From Microtetraspora sp. NBRC 13810 (GTDB taxonomy: Bacteria; Actinomycetota; Actinomycetes; Streptosporangiales; Streptosporangiaceae), in NCBI RefSeq assembly GCF_030268685.1, contig NZ_BSRQ01000017.1, positions 62,001-126,000 of the forward strand: a stretch of 64,000 bases of DNA. The letters are read 5' to 3'. The translations under genes were made by a program, and so were the position numbers. The notes under the pieces were generated by a model. That model was given only the letters and a program-made list of their open reading frames with translations, ran no database searches and was not told the origin of the DNA. This document shows, one piece after another, positions 19,801 to 27,309 of the stretch. Each line of letters begins with the position of its first letter. Within the stretch, counting starts at the first letter, position 1.

Positions 19801-21863
19801 ACGACATCGCCGCCGTTCTGGACGCGAGCGGAACCGTCCAGGCCAAGTACAGCCGCGACCCCTTCGGCGGACTCCTCGGCCTGCAAGAAGGCGGCACCGC
19901 CGCAGCCGGCACGATGACCGACGCGCACGGCGACCTGGTCGCCACCTTCTCCGGCACCGCCCTGGTCGACTCGACGGCCTACAGCCCCTTCGGTGAAGTC
20001 GTCGCCCGAACCGGCACCGCCCGATCGCTCGGATTCCAGGGCGAATACACCGACCCCGGCACCGGCAAGGTCAACATGAACGCCCGCTGGTACCAGCCAG
20101 GCACCGGCGGCTTCGCCTCCCGCGACGACTGGACGCTGCCCCCTTCTCCTTCTGTTCAAGCAAACCGGTACACCTACGGGAATGCCAACCCTCTGGGCTA
20201 CATAGATCCGAGCGGGCACGCTGCGACTCGACCTCGCCCCGGGCTGCCAGGGAGCGAATGTGTCACCGCGACTGCGGTCGGGGGCGTGGTGGGGGGAGCA
20301 GGGTGTTTTATCGTCGCCTTTCCGCAATCTACTGCTCCGCGCCACAAAGACGTGGCAATGGGAGCGTGCAGGTGGATTGACCCACGGCCCCAGTGTAATA
20401 GGCCGGTAGCGCAGCCGAACGCTTGCGCCGAGTTCGCGAATAAGTGTCCCAACAAGGGGGGCGGCGGCAGTCCACCGAAGAGCAGTCCGCCGAAGAGCAA
20501 TCCACGCAAGCCCACACCCGTTCCGCCGAAAGCTAACCCGCCGATAAGAAGGCCGTCGCCGTGCACCTCATGCGGTAACCCGGTCAGAGGTCCAGGAACG
20601 AAGGCCAATCCTAAACCGACCATATATCCCCACACTGGGACGAATTTCGATCCAAGCGCGCCATGGTTCAAAAACCACCCGGACAATGTGACGGTCGACC
20701 GTAATCCTCCGCCCGCAAAGACTCCATACACCTGCGTTCGCGGGATGGGTTGCCCGGACGACTATGCGGGCACCACTGAATGGATAGAATTCAACGGGGA
20801 TATAGGGACAAACTCGTCCGGTGGCGGCAATCTCTGTGATCCGGGGACGATCTATTCGACCATCCCAGGGGCATGTCCAAATGCCGGGGGCGGGGCGGGA
20901 AGTGATATCAAGCCCCAAGGGGAGGATCACGACTCCAGTGATGGATTTGAGCTTCCGCCGATCATTCCGATACTTCCGATAATCACGGCTCCGCTGGCGC
21001 CGGTGGTGCTGGCCCCCGTGGTGCTGGCGCCCGGGGTACTGGCTCCGCTTGCACCTCGGGCCCCGTTAGGTCCACGTCCACCGACGGACTGCTTGCCTGG
21101 CAATAGTTTTGTTGCAGGCACAGAAGTGCTACTTGCTGATGGTACGAAGAAACCGATCGAAGAAGTAAAAATCGGCGACAAGGTCCTCGCTACGAATTCC
21201 GAGACGGGCGAGACTGTGGCCGAAGATGTCACTGCGCTCATCGTGGGTGAAGGGGCCAAGTCGCTCGTCGCCATCACTGTGGACGTCGACGGCGAACGCG
21301 GTACATCGACAGCATCAATCATTGCAACAGACGGTCACCCGTTCTGGCTTCCTCATCTGCGTGTGTGGCTCGATGCCGGTGAGCTGCAGCCAGGAATGTG
21401 GCTCCGAACCTCGGTCGGAACTTACGTTCAGATCACGGCGGTCAAGAAGTGGAACGCGCCGGAGCGTGTCTATAATCTGACCGTCGATCGCCTGCACACG
21501 TACTATGTGCTTGCGGGCGGGACGCCGGTCCTGGTTCACAATTCAGGTTGTGGCCCCGACCTGGGAGAAACTTGGAAGCCTAAAACGGCAGCGCAGGTAT
21601 GTGGAACCGGTGGATGTGAGAAGGTAGCCGACCATATTCAGTCGGTCATCGGTGGTGACATCATGCGGCTAACGGACCGATACGGTGCGCCCCAGTTGGG
21701 TAAGTACCGCGGCGTCGACAGCGGTTGGAACTATCACGATGTCGTCGTGAAGGATGGTCGAGTATTCGATGCGACTACAGGAAGATACGGTGAATCAATG
21801 GCCAACTATCGAGCAAATTGGGAGTATGGGGATGATCTTGTCTTCAGTCCGGCTCCCAGGTAG
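13842..21863 (+). CDS. secreted RHS/YD-repeat polymorphic toxin with LamG, Hint and papain-like toxin domains
   Basis: A 2673-residue exported toxin carrier. ATG 13842 is chosen because GGAG precedes it and a signal peptide follows (hydrophobic residues about 14-34, Ala-rich end near 45). A concanavalin/LamG domain spans about residues 479-697. YD (RHS) repeats flank it, mainly about 710-2050, ending in the RHS core (FQGEYTDPGTGKVNMNARWY to NPLGYIDPSGH, about 2065-2126) that forms the shell. A low-complexity Pro/Lys/Ser linker follows. A Hint autoprotease domain runs from about 2417 (SFVAGTEVLLADG) through T2496-D-G-H2499 to VH2566-N2567, followed by Ser. The last 106 residues are the toxin: C2592 in GTGGCEKV, H2632 in NYHDVVV and D2643 in VFDATTG form a papain-like Cys-His-Asp triad. 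Composition becomes A/T-richer from about 20.2 kb, as in an exchanged toxin tip. It probably acts in contact-dependent competition. Confidence 0.93.
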   Translation: MRRNSSWPRSAVRMSWWTLLVTLLTLPGLLSVQALPNWATPAAAAVAPPDTPDQLTGSAAGLPPLVGTAETVTSAKPGIPAREAEKPEGAVPLEDRFTASTRPDLDVDAGKRELPQGVQRAESADRAAAVALAPFIDDQHPDHQALSGSLTPLLTVQVTSLGGGTAGSFRFFFHVCEKPEEDEEETDPGAPPPVPLCVESGRLDGVSSWRVPAGKLEWGKQYEWWVRVNDPASGTQTITDKRLFTTGVHQPATTSTLGERGANGQEFYQASGNYTTQFTDASVATAGPPLSVVRTYNSLDPRTDGIFGAGWSTRWDMKIVAENRPSEAETLLVTYPDGRQVRFAADGDGQFQPPPGMHATLAEVEPGGWKLMDKSSTTYLFDAQGRLLEVVDSRARAQTLHYGSDGKLTKVSAAGGRSLHFTWTGAQVASVSTDAVDGQPLTWTYRYTAGNLTSVCAPVAAPNCTGFEYGDGSRYRNLVLDAEPVGYFRLGDKEFEHAANEGTHGGPGVYHQVTTGQAGVLQGTTDTAVEFTRSTMQLPSFMLSRRQNQGSVETWFKTSVNGVILSASRSGYPLGAPYAMIYVGTDGRLRGRLGAVDRVGNAIPPITTTGRVDDGQWHHVVLNVSGQQQKLYLDGQAVGELTAEASLEYLMTAYVGSGDRANGWDTDTPGGPAVRGAFPFQGTIDEFAVYGKPLTEAEIGTHYAARAKVANKLAKITLPSGKVWAANTYNPVNDRIATHTDQHGGTWKIGETGYAYDTGFARVEVTDPKGGTLIYDHDAWRGYRLAKVTDPRGGVSAITTYDFDRRGFVKKITDPNGNITRQSNDRRGNLLSRTTCRSANNCQTSYYSYHVNEDDHFDARNDRLITSRDGRSAGKEDDTYAATTEYTVHGDVARQRTPATPDFPNGRTVTYTYTDGTEPAVGGGTTPAGLLESEKDAKNNETTYRYTAAGDLAEKTSPAGLVMKYTYDAIGRLVGETQISDAHPDGVTTTVTYDGMSRILTRTSPGVRNEVSDVTHTARTSYTYDADGNVLTETLSDLTGGDPESKTIYEYDDHGRVKKTTGPEGAVISTTWDNIGAQVATTDEMGTQFTYAYTERGQFQSTTIKNWTGSPVNPQAPRDAVLESYSYDPGGRLATQADAMGRKTSYKYFNDNLLSQVIADDALLNGSTTARDVVLTDNTYDAAGQLTKTVTGGNKAVTAEYVYDAAGLLTSDTFDPASTPAPLRRKTAYAYDAVGNVTKETFTGSATTRQEVVEYDHNTLNQVTRQTVDNGDTDLVTTWAYDDRGLLVQETSPRGNQADAGAADFTTTSRYDVFGRLVEVKEPQVTVEKAGTASTTRPTTRYGYDSFGLRTHVVDPEGRATTSLYDKAGRPLSDTGTPYTPPGGTAVTPKISYAYDAAGRTTKITDPRGFVTTNEYDALGNLVRVTDPGPSGPGGQWMAEYDLLGEQLAVIDPTGARAEATYDDLGRAVTRTQIERKPTTAVYTTRYTYDDAGNLTHKVVPGTGNRTTIYGVNAAGEVTTVTDPLNRVSAIAYDNLGRTTKVTDPLGNATVAEYDIAGRQVTAKDLNKSGATLRTFGFGFDADGNPTATTSAEGHVTRREFDALGQLTKLIEPVSAAKSITTTFGYDATGAQTRLTDGRGNATWTTYNTLGLAETLTEPATTAHPAAADRTWTNLYDIAGNNIATLQPGGVRIDREYDHLGRLTKQTGSGAQVATPVRTYGYDTAGRNTSVGDYGLEYNDRSLLTKVAKPTGPSTTYAYDALGNPTQRVDAAGTADFTWDNADRLRTAGDPVTGRTSTYAYDDADRLTSLTSAGPATTQSYTYDAMNRPETHTLKNGTGAELAKITYGWDKDDNLTSKATSGTAGAGNNTYGYDQAGRLTSWTDPDGRTTDYAWDDSGNRIKAGEDTFTYDERNRLLSGGGTDYTYTPRGTLATETKDGTTRNLVFDAFDRLITDGETTYGYDAFGRMTGRAKAGSQQSFVYSGLDNDIAAVLDASGTVQAKYSRDPFGGLLGLQEGGTAAAGTMTDAHGDLVATFSGTALVDSTAYSPFGEVVARTGTARSLGFQGEYTDPGTGKVNMNARWYQPGTGGFASRDDWTLPPSPSVQANRYTYGNANPLGYIDPSGHAATRPRPGLPGSECVTATAVGGVVGGAGCFIVAFPQSTAPRHKDVAMGACRWIDPRPQCNRPVAQPNACAEFANKCPNKGGGGSPPKSSPPKSNPRKPTPVPPKANPPIRRPSPCTSCGNPVRGPGTKANPKPTIYPHTGTNFDPSAPWFKNHPDNVTVDRNPPPAKTPYTCVRGMGCPDDYAGTTEWIEFNGDIGTNSSGGGNLCDPGTIYSTIPGACPNAGGGAGSDIKPQGEDHDSSDGFELPPIIPILPIITAPLAPVVLAPVVLAPGVLAPLAPRAPLGPRPPTDCLPGNSFVAGTEVLLADGTKKPIEEVKIGDKVLATNSETGETVAEDVTALIVGEGAKSLVAITVDVDGERGTSTASIIATDGHPFWLPHLRVWLDAGELQPGMWLRTSVGTYVQITAVKKWNAPERVYNLTVDRLHTYYVLAGGTPVLVHNSGCGPDLGETWKPKTAAQVCGTGGCEKVADHIQSVIGGDIMRLTDRYGAPQLGKYRGVDSGWNYHDVVVKDGRVFDATTGRYGESMANYRANWEYGDDLVFSPAPR

Positions 21864-21875
21864 CGGGTGGGGGCT

Positions 21876-22235
21876 ATGGAACTGCATGAAAGGCTTGCCG
21901 ACGTGCGTAGACGCCCACGCGCGTACGGGCTCAGCACGCTCGGTGAAATGGTTGCATTTCTGACGGGTGTTGACGCGGCGACTGATTGGCGATTCCTGGA
22001 AGGGTTCCGGGAATGGCTGGCGGCCAAGTCGGGGCTTGGTGCAAATCTTGCACTGCCGGTATTGCTGGTCAGAATCGCCTATCCCGATATGGGAAACGAC
22101 TTCTGGGTGGCGGCTATGCGTGAAGAGAGTCCGAAAGCTGTCGCCGTGCTATTCGATGAGCTGAACACTTTCTTGGAATCGGAGCGCTTGCGCAATTCTG
22201 AGTACTATCGTCGCGGGTCTGACAGTAGTAGTTAA
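21876..22235 (+). CDS. candidate immunity protein for the RHS papain-like toxin
   Basis: A 119-residue acidic, soluble protein starting 12 bases after the toxin stop codon, with GGTGGGGG as ribosome binding site before ATG 21876. It has no signal peptide or membrane helix, so it acts in the cytoplasm. Recognisable features are RRRPRAYGLSTLGEMVAFLTG and FLEGFREWLAAK, a pattern I have seen in small orphan proteins of actinomycetes but cannot name. Position directly behind a polymorphic toxin is the standard place for the cognate immunity gene, so neutralisation of the papain-like domain is the best hypothesis. Codon use is A/T-richer than the core genes. Confidence 0.7.
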   Translation: MELHERLADVRRRPRAYGLSTLGEMVAFLTGVDAATDWRFLEGFREWLAAKSGLGANLALPVLLVRIAYPDMGNDFWVAAMREESPKAVAVLFDELNTFLESERLRNSEYYRRGSDSSS

Positions 22236-22372
22236 CGGCAACGTCAGCGGACGGTGGATCTGGCGAGGGGTAGGCCGTCGGCCACTGTTCGATCGAGAAC
22301 ATCCTTGTCGGAATTATTGAAACCGGACATGGGGATGTGCCACTGGGCTGCCTGTTTAGGAGAAAAGCGGCT

Positions 22373-22978
22373 ATGGCGTATTTTCGGGACTTGTCAAAAT
22401 ATACCTATAGCACCTCAGTGATTCCGGATCGAAACGTCGGATGGCTTAGTTCGTGGAGGCCGCACACGATGGATTCGGTGCCAGCGGATTTTCTGGATAC
22501 CCTTCGATTGCATGTGGCAGTACCCAGAAATCAAACCCGGGGCTTTCGCCGCTGCGGTTTCTGTGTGAGGCGAGGTCGGGTGGGGCAGCCGAAAGTTACG
22601 ATGAGCACGGGGGTTGAGGTATGCCTTGGGAGTGCGGAGATTCATCTATTCTCGGCTAATGGTGTCATATATTCGTCGCCCGACCTGGTGTATCATTATG
22701 TGGAGTGTCACGGATACAGGCCGCCGAGCGATTATGTTGAAGCCGTTATGGAGCCTTGCCGGAATAGAGAACTTTTGAGGAGATTGTATGAGGTCTTGGC
22801 TTGCGCGCAGGAGGTGGAAGACCGGATTGATGCCGCTCTCGACCTGATGGTAGTTGCGCCAGGTGAGGCCCGGAAGTATATTCTCCAAGCTGATCTAGGC
22901 TCGCCCGCCGATTTTTATTTGAATAAAAAGCTTGAAGTTGTGGGTAGGCGGCTTGGCAGGGAGTGGCAGAGCAGGTAA
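22373..22978 (+). CDS. DUF7919-like orphan protein in toxin/immunity locus
   Basis: A 201-residue soluble protein. AGGAGA 10-15 bases upstream supports ATG 22373. The first 130 residues contain AYFRDLSKYTYS, NVGWLSSW, NQTRGFRRCGFC with a CxxC pair, an AEIHLFSANGVIYSSPDLVYHY stretch (split here: AEIHLF, YSSPDLVYHYVE) and HGYRPPSDYVEAVM. This order matches a family of actinobacterial proteins I recall as DUF7919; the name is from memory. The last 70 residues are an extension with two predicted helices. Codon use is clearly A/T-rich (ATT, TTT, GTA, TAT common), unlike the chromosome core, so it arrived with the toxin cargo. It could be a second immunity protein left from a former toxin tip. Confidence 0.65.
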   Translation: MAYFRDLSKYTYSTSVIPDRNVGWLSSWRPHTMDSVPADFLDTLRLHVAVPRNQTRGFRRCGFCVRRGRVGQPKVTMSTGVEVCLGSAEIHLFSANGVIYSSPDLVYHYVECHGYRPPSDYVEAVMEPCRNRELLRRLYEVLACAQEVEDRIDAALDLMVVAPGEARKYILQADLGSPADFYLNKKLEVVGRRLGREWQSR

Positions 22979-23463
22979 ATACGCTCCGAATATCGCATCG
23001 CGACTGAGTGTTCGGGCGAGGTTCTGGCCTGGATGGGGGATGGAGAGATTGGATGAACCGAGCCATGACGCTTCCGTGCCGGGCTTGGACCCTCATGCAC
23101 GAGAAGCGCCGACCATACCCGCCAATGTCAGCGACTGGGTCGGCATTGGCGTAGATGGCGAACGCTGCGACGAATGCTCGTGTGCACCGGAGTCGTTGGG
23201 TTTCGGCTGTGGCCCGGGGTTCTTGTTCGGTCAGGCAGTTTAGAGGTCTTAACAGCCGTTTCCAGGGCGAGTACACCGATCGGCCCCGTCTTCAACAGCC
23301 GCTCCTGAGATCGATGGCAGTCGATGTTATTCGACATCTTGGCCTCCGTCATCTTCAGGGGTGAGCAGTGACTTGCGCATGTATCCATCGATGTTTACGA
23401 CGAATGTCTGTGACCACCACGGCTCCAACTGGCCTTGGACGTGGGCGATTCAATCGATGTCCG
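22979..23463. other. gene-poor degenerate DNA after the RHS cargo genes
   Basis: About 480 bases with no ORF that has a ribosome binding site, family resemblance or normal codon use. Base composition is lower in G/C than the core genes. At 23257-23278 the bases for FQGEYTD recur (19 of 22 identical to the RHS core at about 20036) followed by unrelated sequence, which may be the scar of an older RHS tip. I see nothing else that can be named. Confidence 0.45.
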
Positions 23464-23502
23464 CCCCGGCGGCGTCGCAGGAGCTCACGGACGCCGCCGG
23501 GG
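23464..23502 (-). terminator. hairpin terminator after quinone oxidoreductase gene
   Basis: CCCCGGCGGCGTC (23464-23476) pairs perfectly with 23490-23502 around a 13-base loop. On the minus strand it starts 19 bases after the oxidoreductase stop codon, the expected place for a terminator. It also marks the return from A/T-richer cargo DNA to normal composition. Confidence 0.7.
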
Positions 23503-23520
23503 TGCACGCCGAGTCCGGGG

Positions 23521-24480
23521 TCAGGGGATGAGGAGGAGCTTTCCGGTGGTGCGGCGGGACTGGAGGTCCTCGTGGGCGCGGCGGGCCTCGGCGAGGGGGT
23601 AGCGCTCGGAGACGCGGATGTGCAGTTTGCCGGTGGCGACCCAGTCGAAGACGGCGTTCGCGCGCCACAGCAGGTCCTCGCGGGTGGCGACGTAGTGGGC
23701 GAGGGTGGGGCGGGTGAGGAAGAGGGAGCCGCCTCGGTTGAGGACCATCGGGTCGACCGGGGGGACCGGGCCGCTGGCGGCGCCGTACAGGGCCAGCATG
23801 CCGCGAGGGCGCAGGGACGCGACGCTGCCGTCGAAGGTGGTGGCGCCGACGCCGTCGTACACCACGTGCACCCCGGAGCCGGTCAGGTCGCGTACCGCCT
23901 GGGCGAAGCCGTCGTAGCGGAGGACCTCGTCCGCGCCGGCGCCGCGGGCCAGGGCCTCCTTCTCGTCGTTGGAGACCGTGCCGATCACCCGGGCGCCGAG
24001 GAGCTTGGCTATCTGGACGAGGAGCAGGCCCATGCCGCCGGCCGCGGCGTGCACGAGTACGTCGTCGCCGGGCTTCACCTGGTGCACCGAGTGGGTGAGG
24101 TAGTGCGCGGTCATGCCCTGGAGCGGGATCGCGGCGGCGACGTCGAGGGCCAGGCCGTCGGGCACTGGCAGTGCCTTGGCGGCGGGCAGCACGGCGCGCT
24201 CGGCGTAGGTGCCCATCACGTTGGCCCAGGCCACCCGGTCGCCGGCGGCGAACTCCGTGACGCCCTCGCCGACCGCGGCCACCGTGCCGGCGGCCTCGTT
24301 GCCGAGCACCAGCGGCAGCTCCAGCGGGTAGCGGCCCTCCCGGTGGTAGACGTCGATGAAGTTGACCCCGCTCGCGGCCACGTCGACCAGCAGCTCACCT
24401 GGTCCGGGCACGGGGTCGGGCCACTCCACGTACTCCATGGCTTCGGGGCCGCCGTTGGCGGAGATGACGATGGCACGCAT
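23521..24480 (-). CDS. quinone oxidoreductase-like NADPH-dependent MDR enzyme
   Basis: A 319-residue medium-chain dehydrogenase/reductase of the zinc-free quinone oxidoreductase (QOR/Zta-crystallin) branch. The N-terminal GroES-like domain begins MRAIVISANGGPEAMEYVEW; the Rossmann domain carries VHAAAGGMGLLLVQIAKLLG, with the AAGGMG nucleotide loop. No structural or catalytic zinc cysteines are present. It reduces quinones or enones with NADPH in the cytoplasm. It follows the kinase gene by 32 bases on the same strand and may be cotranscribed. The C-terminal ARRAHEDLQSRRTTGKLLLI is standard for the family. Confidence 0.93.
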   Translation of the reverse strand: MRAIVISANGGPEAMEYVEWPDPVPGPGELLVDVAASGVNFIDVYHREGRYPLELPLVLGNEAAGTVAAVGEGVTEFAAGDRVAWANVMGTYAERAVLPAAKALPVPDGLALDVAAAIPLQGMTAHYLTHSVHQVKPGDDVLVHAAAGGMGLLLVQIAKLLGARVIGTVSNDEKEALARGAGADEVLRYDGFAQAVRDLTGSGVHVVYDGVGATTFDGSVASLRPRGMLALYGAASGPVPPVDPMVLNRGGSLFLTRPTLAHYVATREDLLWRANAVFDWVATGKLHIRVSERYPLAEARRAHEDLQSRRTTGKLLLIP

Positions 24481-24512
24481 CCTTACAAGGCTCCCTTGAT
24501 CGTTACTGGTGG

Positions 24513-26168
24513 TCAGTTTCCGCGGGTCACGGACTGGGGCGCGGAGCCGTTCATGCTGAAGTTGTCGAAGGAGGTCTTCAGCACGGCCGAGCTCTTCTCG
24601 CCGACCCGGGCGAGGACGCCGACCTGGCCGTTGGGCAACGGGGTGCTGTCGGTGTGGGTCAGGACCTGTTCGCCGTCGACCCACATGGTGAGCGTGACCG
24701 TGCCGGGTCCGGCGCCGCACTCCGCCTGGAGCCGCACCGGTTTGCCCTGCGTGACGGGCACGGTGCCCATGGCGAGGTCGCCGCCGCCGCCGTTCTGCAC
24801 CCGCCGGATCCGCACCCCGCCCGTCGTGTTGAGCAGGAACTCGTACCGGGTCGCCTTGTAGCCGTCGCCGCCGCGGCAGTACAGCCCGTACTCGCCGGCG
24901 CCCTTCGTGCCCTGCCTGACCGAGACGTCCACGCCGAGGAGCAGTCTGCCCGGCGTCACCGGGGTCGGCGTCGCCGACGGGTCGGGCGTGGCGGGCGGCT
25001 CGGGCACGAACGGGATAGGGGCGTCCTCGGCCCGTGAGGCGTTGTCCCCCCACACGTCGATGGCGTAGAAGCCCTCGGGGGAGTAGCCGTAGGACGTGGT
25101 GTCACTGTTGTAGGTGCTGCCGTCCCAGCCGGTGCCGCTCTGGGTGAAGTCGTCCTGGTAGAGCAGCGCGAGGTCCTGCGGCGGCCCGCCCGGCGACAGC
25201 GCCCAGACGACCCCCGCGCCGGCCGCGGCCAGGGCCACGGCGGCGGCCGCGACGCCGGTCCACAGCCCTCTGCGCCACCCGCCGCCGTGGGCGGGGGCGG
25301 GGGCGGGTCCGCTCTCCTGCACCCAGGTGCTCCGCACCGTCGAGGCGGCCTGCTCGGGTACGGCGGCGCGGCCCACCAGGCTGTCGAGCAACTGCTGCGC
25401 GGTGGGCCGCCTGGCGGGGTCCTTGTCCAGCGCCCGGCTCACGAGATCGCGCATCACCGGTTCCAGATCGGACAGCTCCGGCGCGCTGTTGAGCACGTGG
25501 AAGAGCACGGCGGGCAGCGTCTCACCGGCGAACGGCGGCCGGCCGGAGGCCGCGAAGGCCACCAGGCAGCCCCAGGAGAACACGTCGCACGCGGGCGAGA
25601 CCGGCTCGCCGCGCAGCACCTCCGGGGACATGTACCGCGGCGTGCCGATGATCTCGCCGGTGCCGGTGATGCCGTCCAGGGTGTCCAGCGCGCGGGCGAT
25701 GCCGAAGTCGATCACCCGCGGGCCGACCGGGGAGAGCAGCACGTTGGACGGCTTGAGGTCGCGGTGCACGACGCCCGCCCCGTGGATCGCGGTCAGCGCG
25801 GTCGCCACGCCCACGGCGAGCGCGTCCAGGCTGGACCCGCGCAGCGGCCCGGAGCCGGCCACCGCCGCCTCCAGGCTCGGCCCCGGCACGTACTCGGTGA
25901 CGACGTAGAGCTGGTCGCCGTCGAGCGCGGCCTCCAGCACGGCGGCCGTGCAGAACCTGCGCACCCGGCGGGCGGCGTCGGCCTCCCGCCGGAAGCGCAT
26001 CCGGAACGGCTCGTGCCGGCTGTACTCCGGGTTGATCACCTTGACGGCGACCTGCCGGCCCGAGACGTCCTCGCCGAGGTACACCGTGCCCATGCCGCCG
26101 CGTCCGAGGCGGCCGAGCAACCGGTATCGACCTATCTGATGAGGCTCACCCGGACTCAGCTCGTTCAC
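24513..26168 (-). CDS. membrane Ser/Thr protein kinase (PknB type) with extracellular sensor domain
   Basis: A 551-residue receptor-like kinase. The kinase domain (residues about 14-270) is complete: GRLGRGGMGTVYLG, the ATP-anchoring VAVKVI, catalytic VVHRDLKPSN, VIDFGIA and activation segment GTPRYMSPEVLRG. A Pro/Ala-rich juxtamembrane stretch leads to one transmembrane helix (about 302-323). The outside part (about 330-551) has no PASTA repeats; it looks like a beta-rich jelly-roll resembling a LamG/DUF1080-type fold and may bind a ligand. Start is GTG 26168. It precedes the oxidoreductase gene on the same strand and follows the ABC importer operon by 79 bases. Confidence 0.93.
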   Translation of the reverse strand: MNELSPGEPHQIGRYRLLGRLGRGGMGTVYLGEDVSGRQVAVKVINPEYSRHEPFRMRFRREADAARRVRRFCTAAVLEAALDGDQLYVVTEYVPGPSLEAAVAGSGPLRGSSLDALAVGVATALTAIHGAGVVHRDLKPSNVLLSPVGPRVIDFGIARALDTLDGITGTGEIIGTPRYMSPEVLRGEPVSPACDVFSWGCLVAFAASGRPPFAGETLPAVLFHVLNSAPELSDLEPVMRDLVSRALDKDPARRPTAQQLLDSLVGRAAVPEQAASTVRSTWVQESGPAPAPAHGGGWRRGLWTGVAAAAVALAAAGAGVVWALSPGGPPQDLALLYQDDFTQSGTGWDGSTYNSDTTSYGYSPEGFYAIDVWGDNASRAEDAPIPFVPEPPATPDPSATPTPVTPGRLLLGVDVSVRQGTKGAGEYGLYCRGGDGYKATRYEFLLNTTGGVRIRRVQNGGGGDLAMGTVPVTQGKPVRLQAECGAGPGTVTLTMWVDGEQVLTHTDSTPLPNGQVGVLARVGEKSSAVLKTSFDNFSMNGSAPQSVTRGN

Positions 26169-26247
26169 CGCTTGCCCTACCCGCTCGCATGGTCATGTGG
26201 GGGTTCAGCCTACCGATGATGGACCCGCGCCGATCCCCGGGAAGCGG

Positions 26248-27309
26248 TCAGGCGGCGGCCGGCTCCCGCACGGCCTCCGGGGCCGCCACCAGGACGGGCC
26301 GCTCGACCAGGCGGACGGCGACCTTCGTGCCCGGCGCCAGCCGTACGGACTCGTGGCCGGGGACGTCGGCGATGATCTCGCCGTCGGGGCCCAGGTCGAG
26401 GCGGAGGCGGGCGGAGGCGCCGCGGAAGGAGGACGCCGTCACCGTGCCGGCGCCCTGCTCGTCGGGGGCGACGAGCACGGCCTCCGGCCGGATCAGGACC
26501 CTGACCTCCGGGCCGGCCGGGGCGGGGCCGTCCACCGGCAGCAGCCGGCCGAGCACCCGCACCTTGTCGCCGACGAGCGTGCCCGGCACGTGGTTCATCG
26601 TGCCGACGAACTCCGCCACGAACGGCGTCGCGGGCCGGTCGTAGATCTCGGCGGGCGTGGCGCACTGCTCCAGCCGGCCGGCGCGCAGCACCGCGACCCG
26701 GTCGGAGACGGCCATGGCCTCCTCCTGGTCGTGCGTGACGAAGATCGTGGTGATGCCCAGCGAGAGCTGGAGCCGCCTGATCTCCTCGCGCAGCGCCACC
26801 CGGACCTTGGCGTCCAGCGCGGACAGCGGCTCGTCGAGCAGCAGCACCCGCGGCTCCAGGGCGAGCGCCCTGGCGAGGGCGACGCGCTGCTGCTGGCCGC
26901 CGGAGAGCTGGTGCGGGTAGCGGTCGCCGTGGCTCGGCAGGCCGACCAGTTCCAGCAACTCGGCCGCGCGGGCGTGCCGTCTGGCCACCGGCGCCTTGCG
27001 GATCCGCAGGCCGAAGGCCACGTTGTCGCGGACGGACAGGTTCGGGAAGAGGCTGTAGGACTGGAACACCATGCCCGCGTCCCGGCGGTTGGCCGGGATC
27101 GCGGTGATGTCCGCCCCGTCGAGGAGCACGGCCCCCGTGTCCGGGTGCTCGAACCCGGCCACGCACCGCAGGGCCGTGGTCTTGCCGCATCCCGAAGGGC
27201 CGAGGAAGGTGATCAGCTCGCCGGGCTGGATGGTCAGGTCCAGCCCGTCCAGGGCGTAGACCTGCCCGAAGGTCTTGCGCAGCCCCCTGAGCTCCACACT
27301 GGCGGTCAC
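26248..27309 (-). CDS. ABC importer ATP-binding protein (PotA/FbpC/PhnT-like)
   Basis: The 353-residue ATPase energises the importer encoded just upstream. It contains Walker A GPSGCGKTT, Q-loop MVFQSYSLFP, signature LSGGQQQRVALARAL, Walker B VLLLDEPLSALD and the switch His in FVTHDQEEA, then a C-terminal TOBE region (about 240-345). The start is GTG 27309, which overlaps the TGA of the permease gene (GTGA) and has AGGAAGGA in front. Subfamily resemblance is to iron, polyamine and 2-aminoethylphosphonate importers, which cannot be separated by sequence reading alone. Confidence 0.93.
   Translation of the reverse strand: MTASVELRGLRKTFGQVYALDGLDLTIQPGELITFLGPSGCGKTTALRCVAGFEHPDTGAVLLDGADITAIPANRRDAGMVFQSYSLFPNLSVRDNVAFGLRIRKAPVARRHARAAELLELVGLPSHGDRYPHQLSGGQQQRVALARALALEPRVLLLDEPLSALDAKVRVALREEIRRLQLSLGITTIFVTHDQEEAMAVSDRVAVLRAGRLEQCATPAEIYDRPATPFVAEFVGTMNHVPGTLVGDKVRVLGRLLPVDGPAPAGPEVRVLIRPEAVLVAPDEQGAGTVTASSFRGASARLRLDLGPDGEIIADVPGHESVRLAPGTKVAVRLVERPVLVAAPEAVREPAAA

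Noticed and set aside
13842-20220. The many Thr/Tyr/Asp repeats resembling a CRISPR or short-repeat array
   Set aside because: Repeats are of amino acids (YD/RHS) with varied codons and are in frame; no spacer-repeat alternation exists.
21090-21545. Intein with homing endonuclease
   Set aside because: The Hint fold is present but the sequence between its blocks is short and contains no endonuclease domain, so it is the autoprotease of the toxin.
22979-23463. 103-, 86- and 176-codon ORFs in the RHS downstream gap
   Set aside because: None has a ribosome binding site or normal codon use; they overlap each other and no family is recognised.
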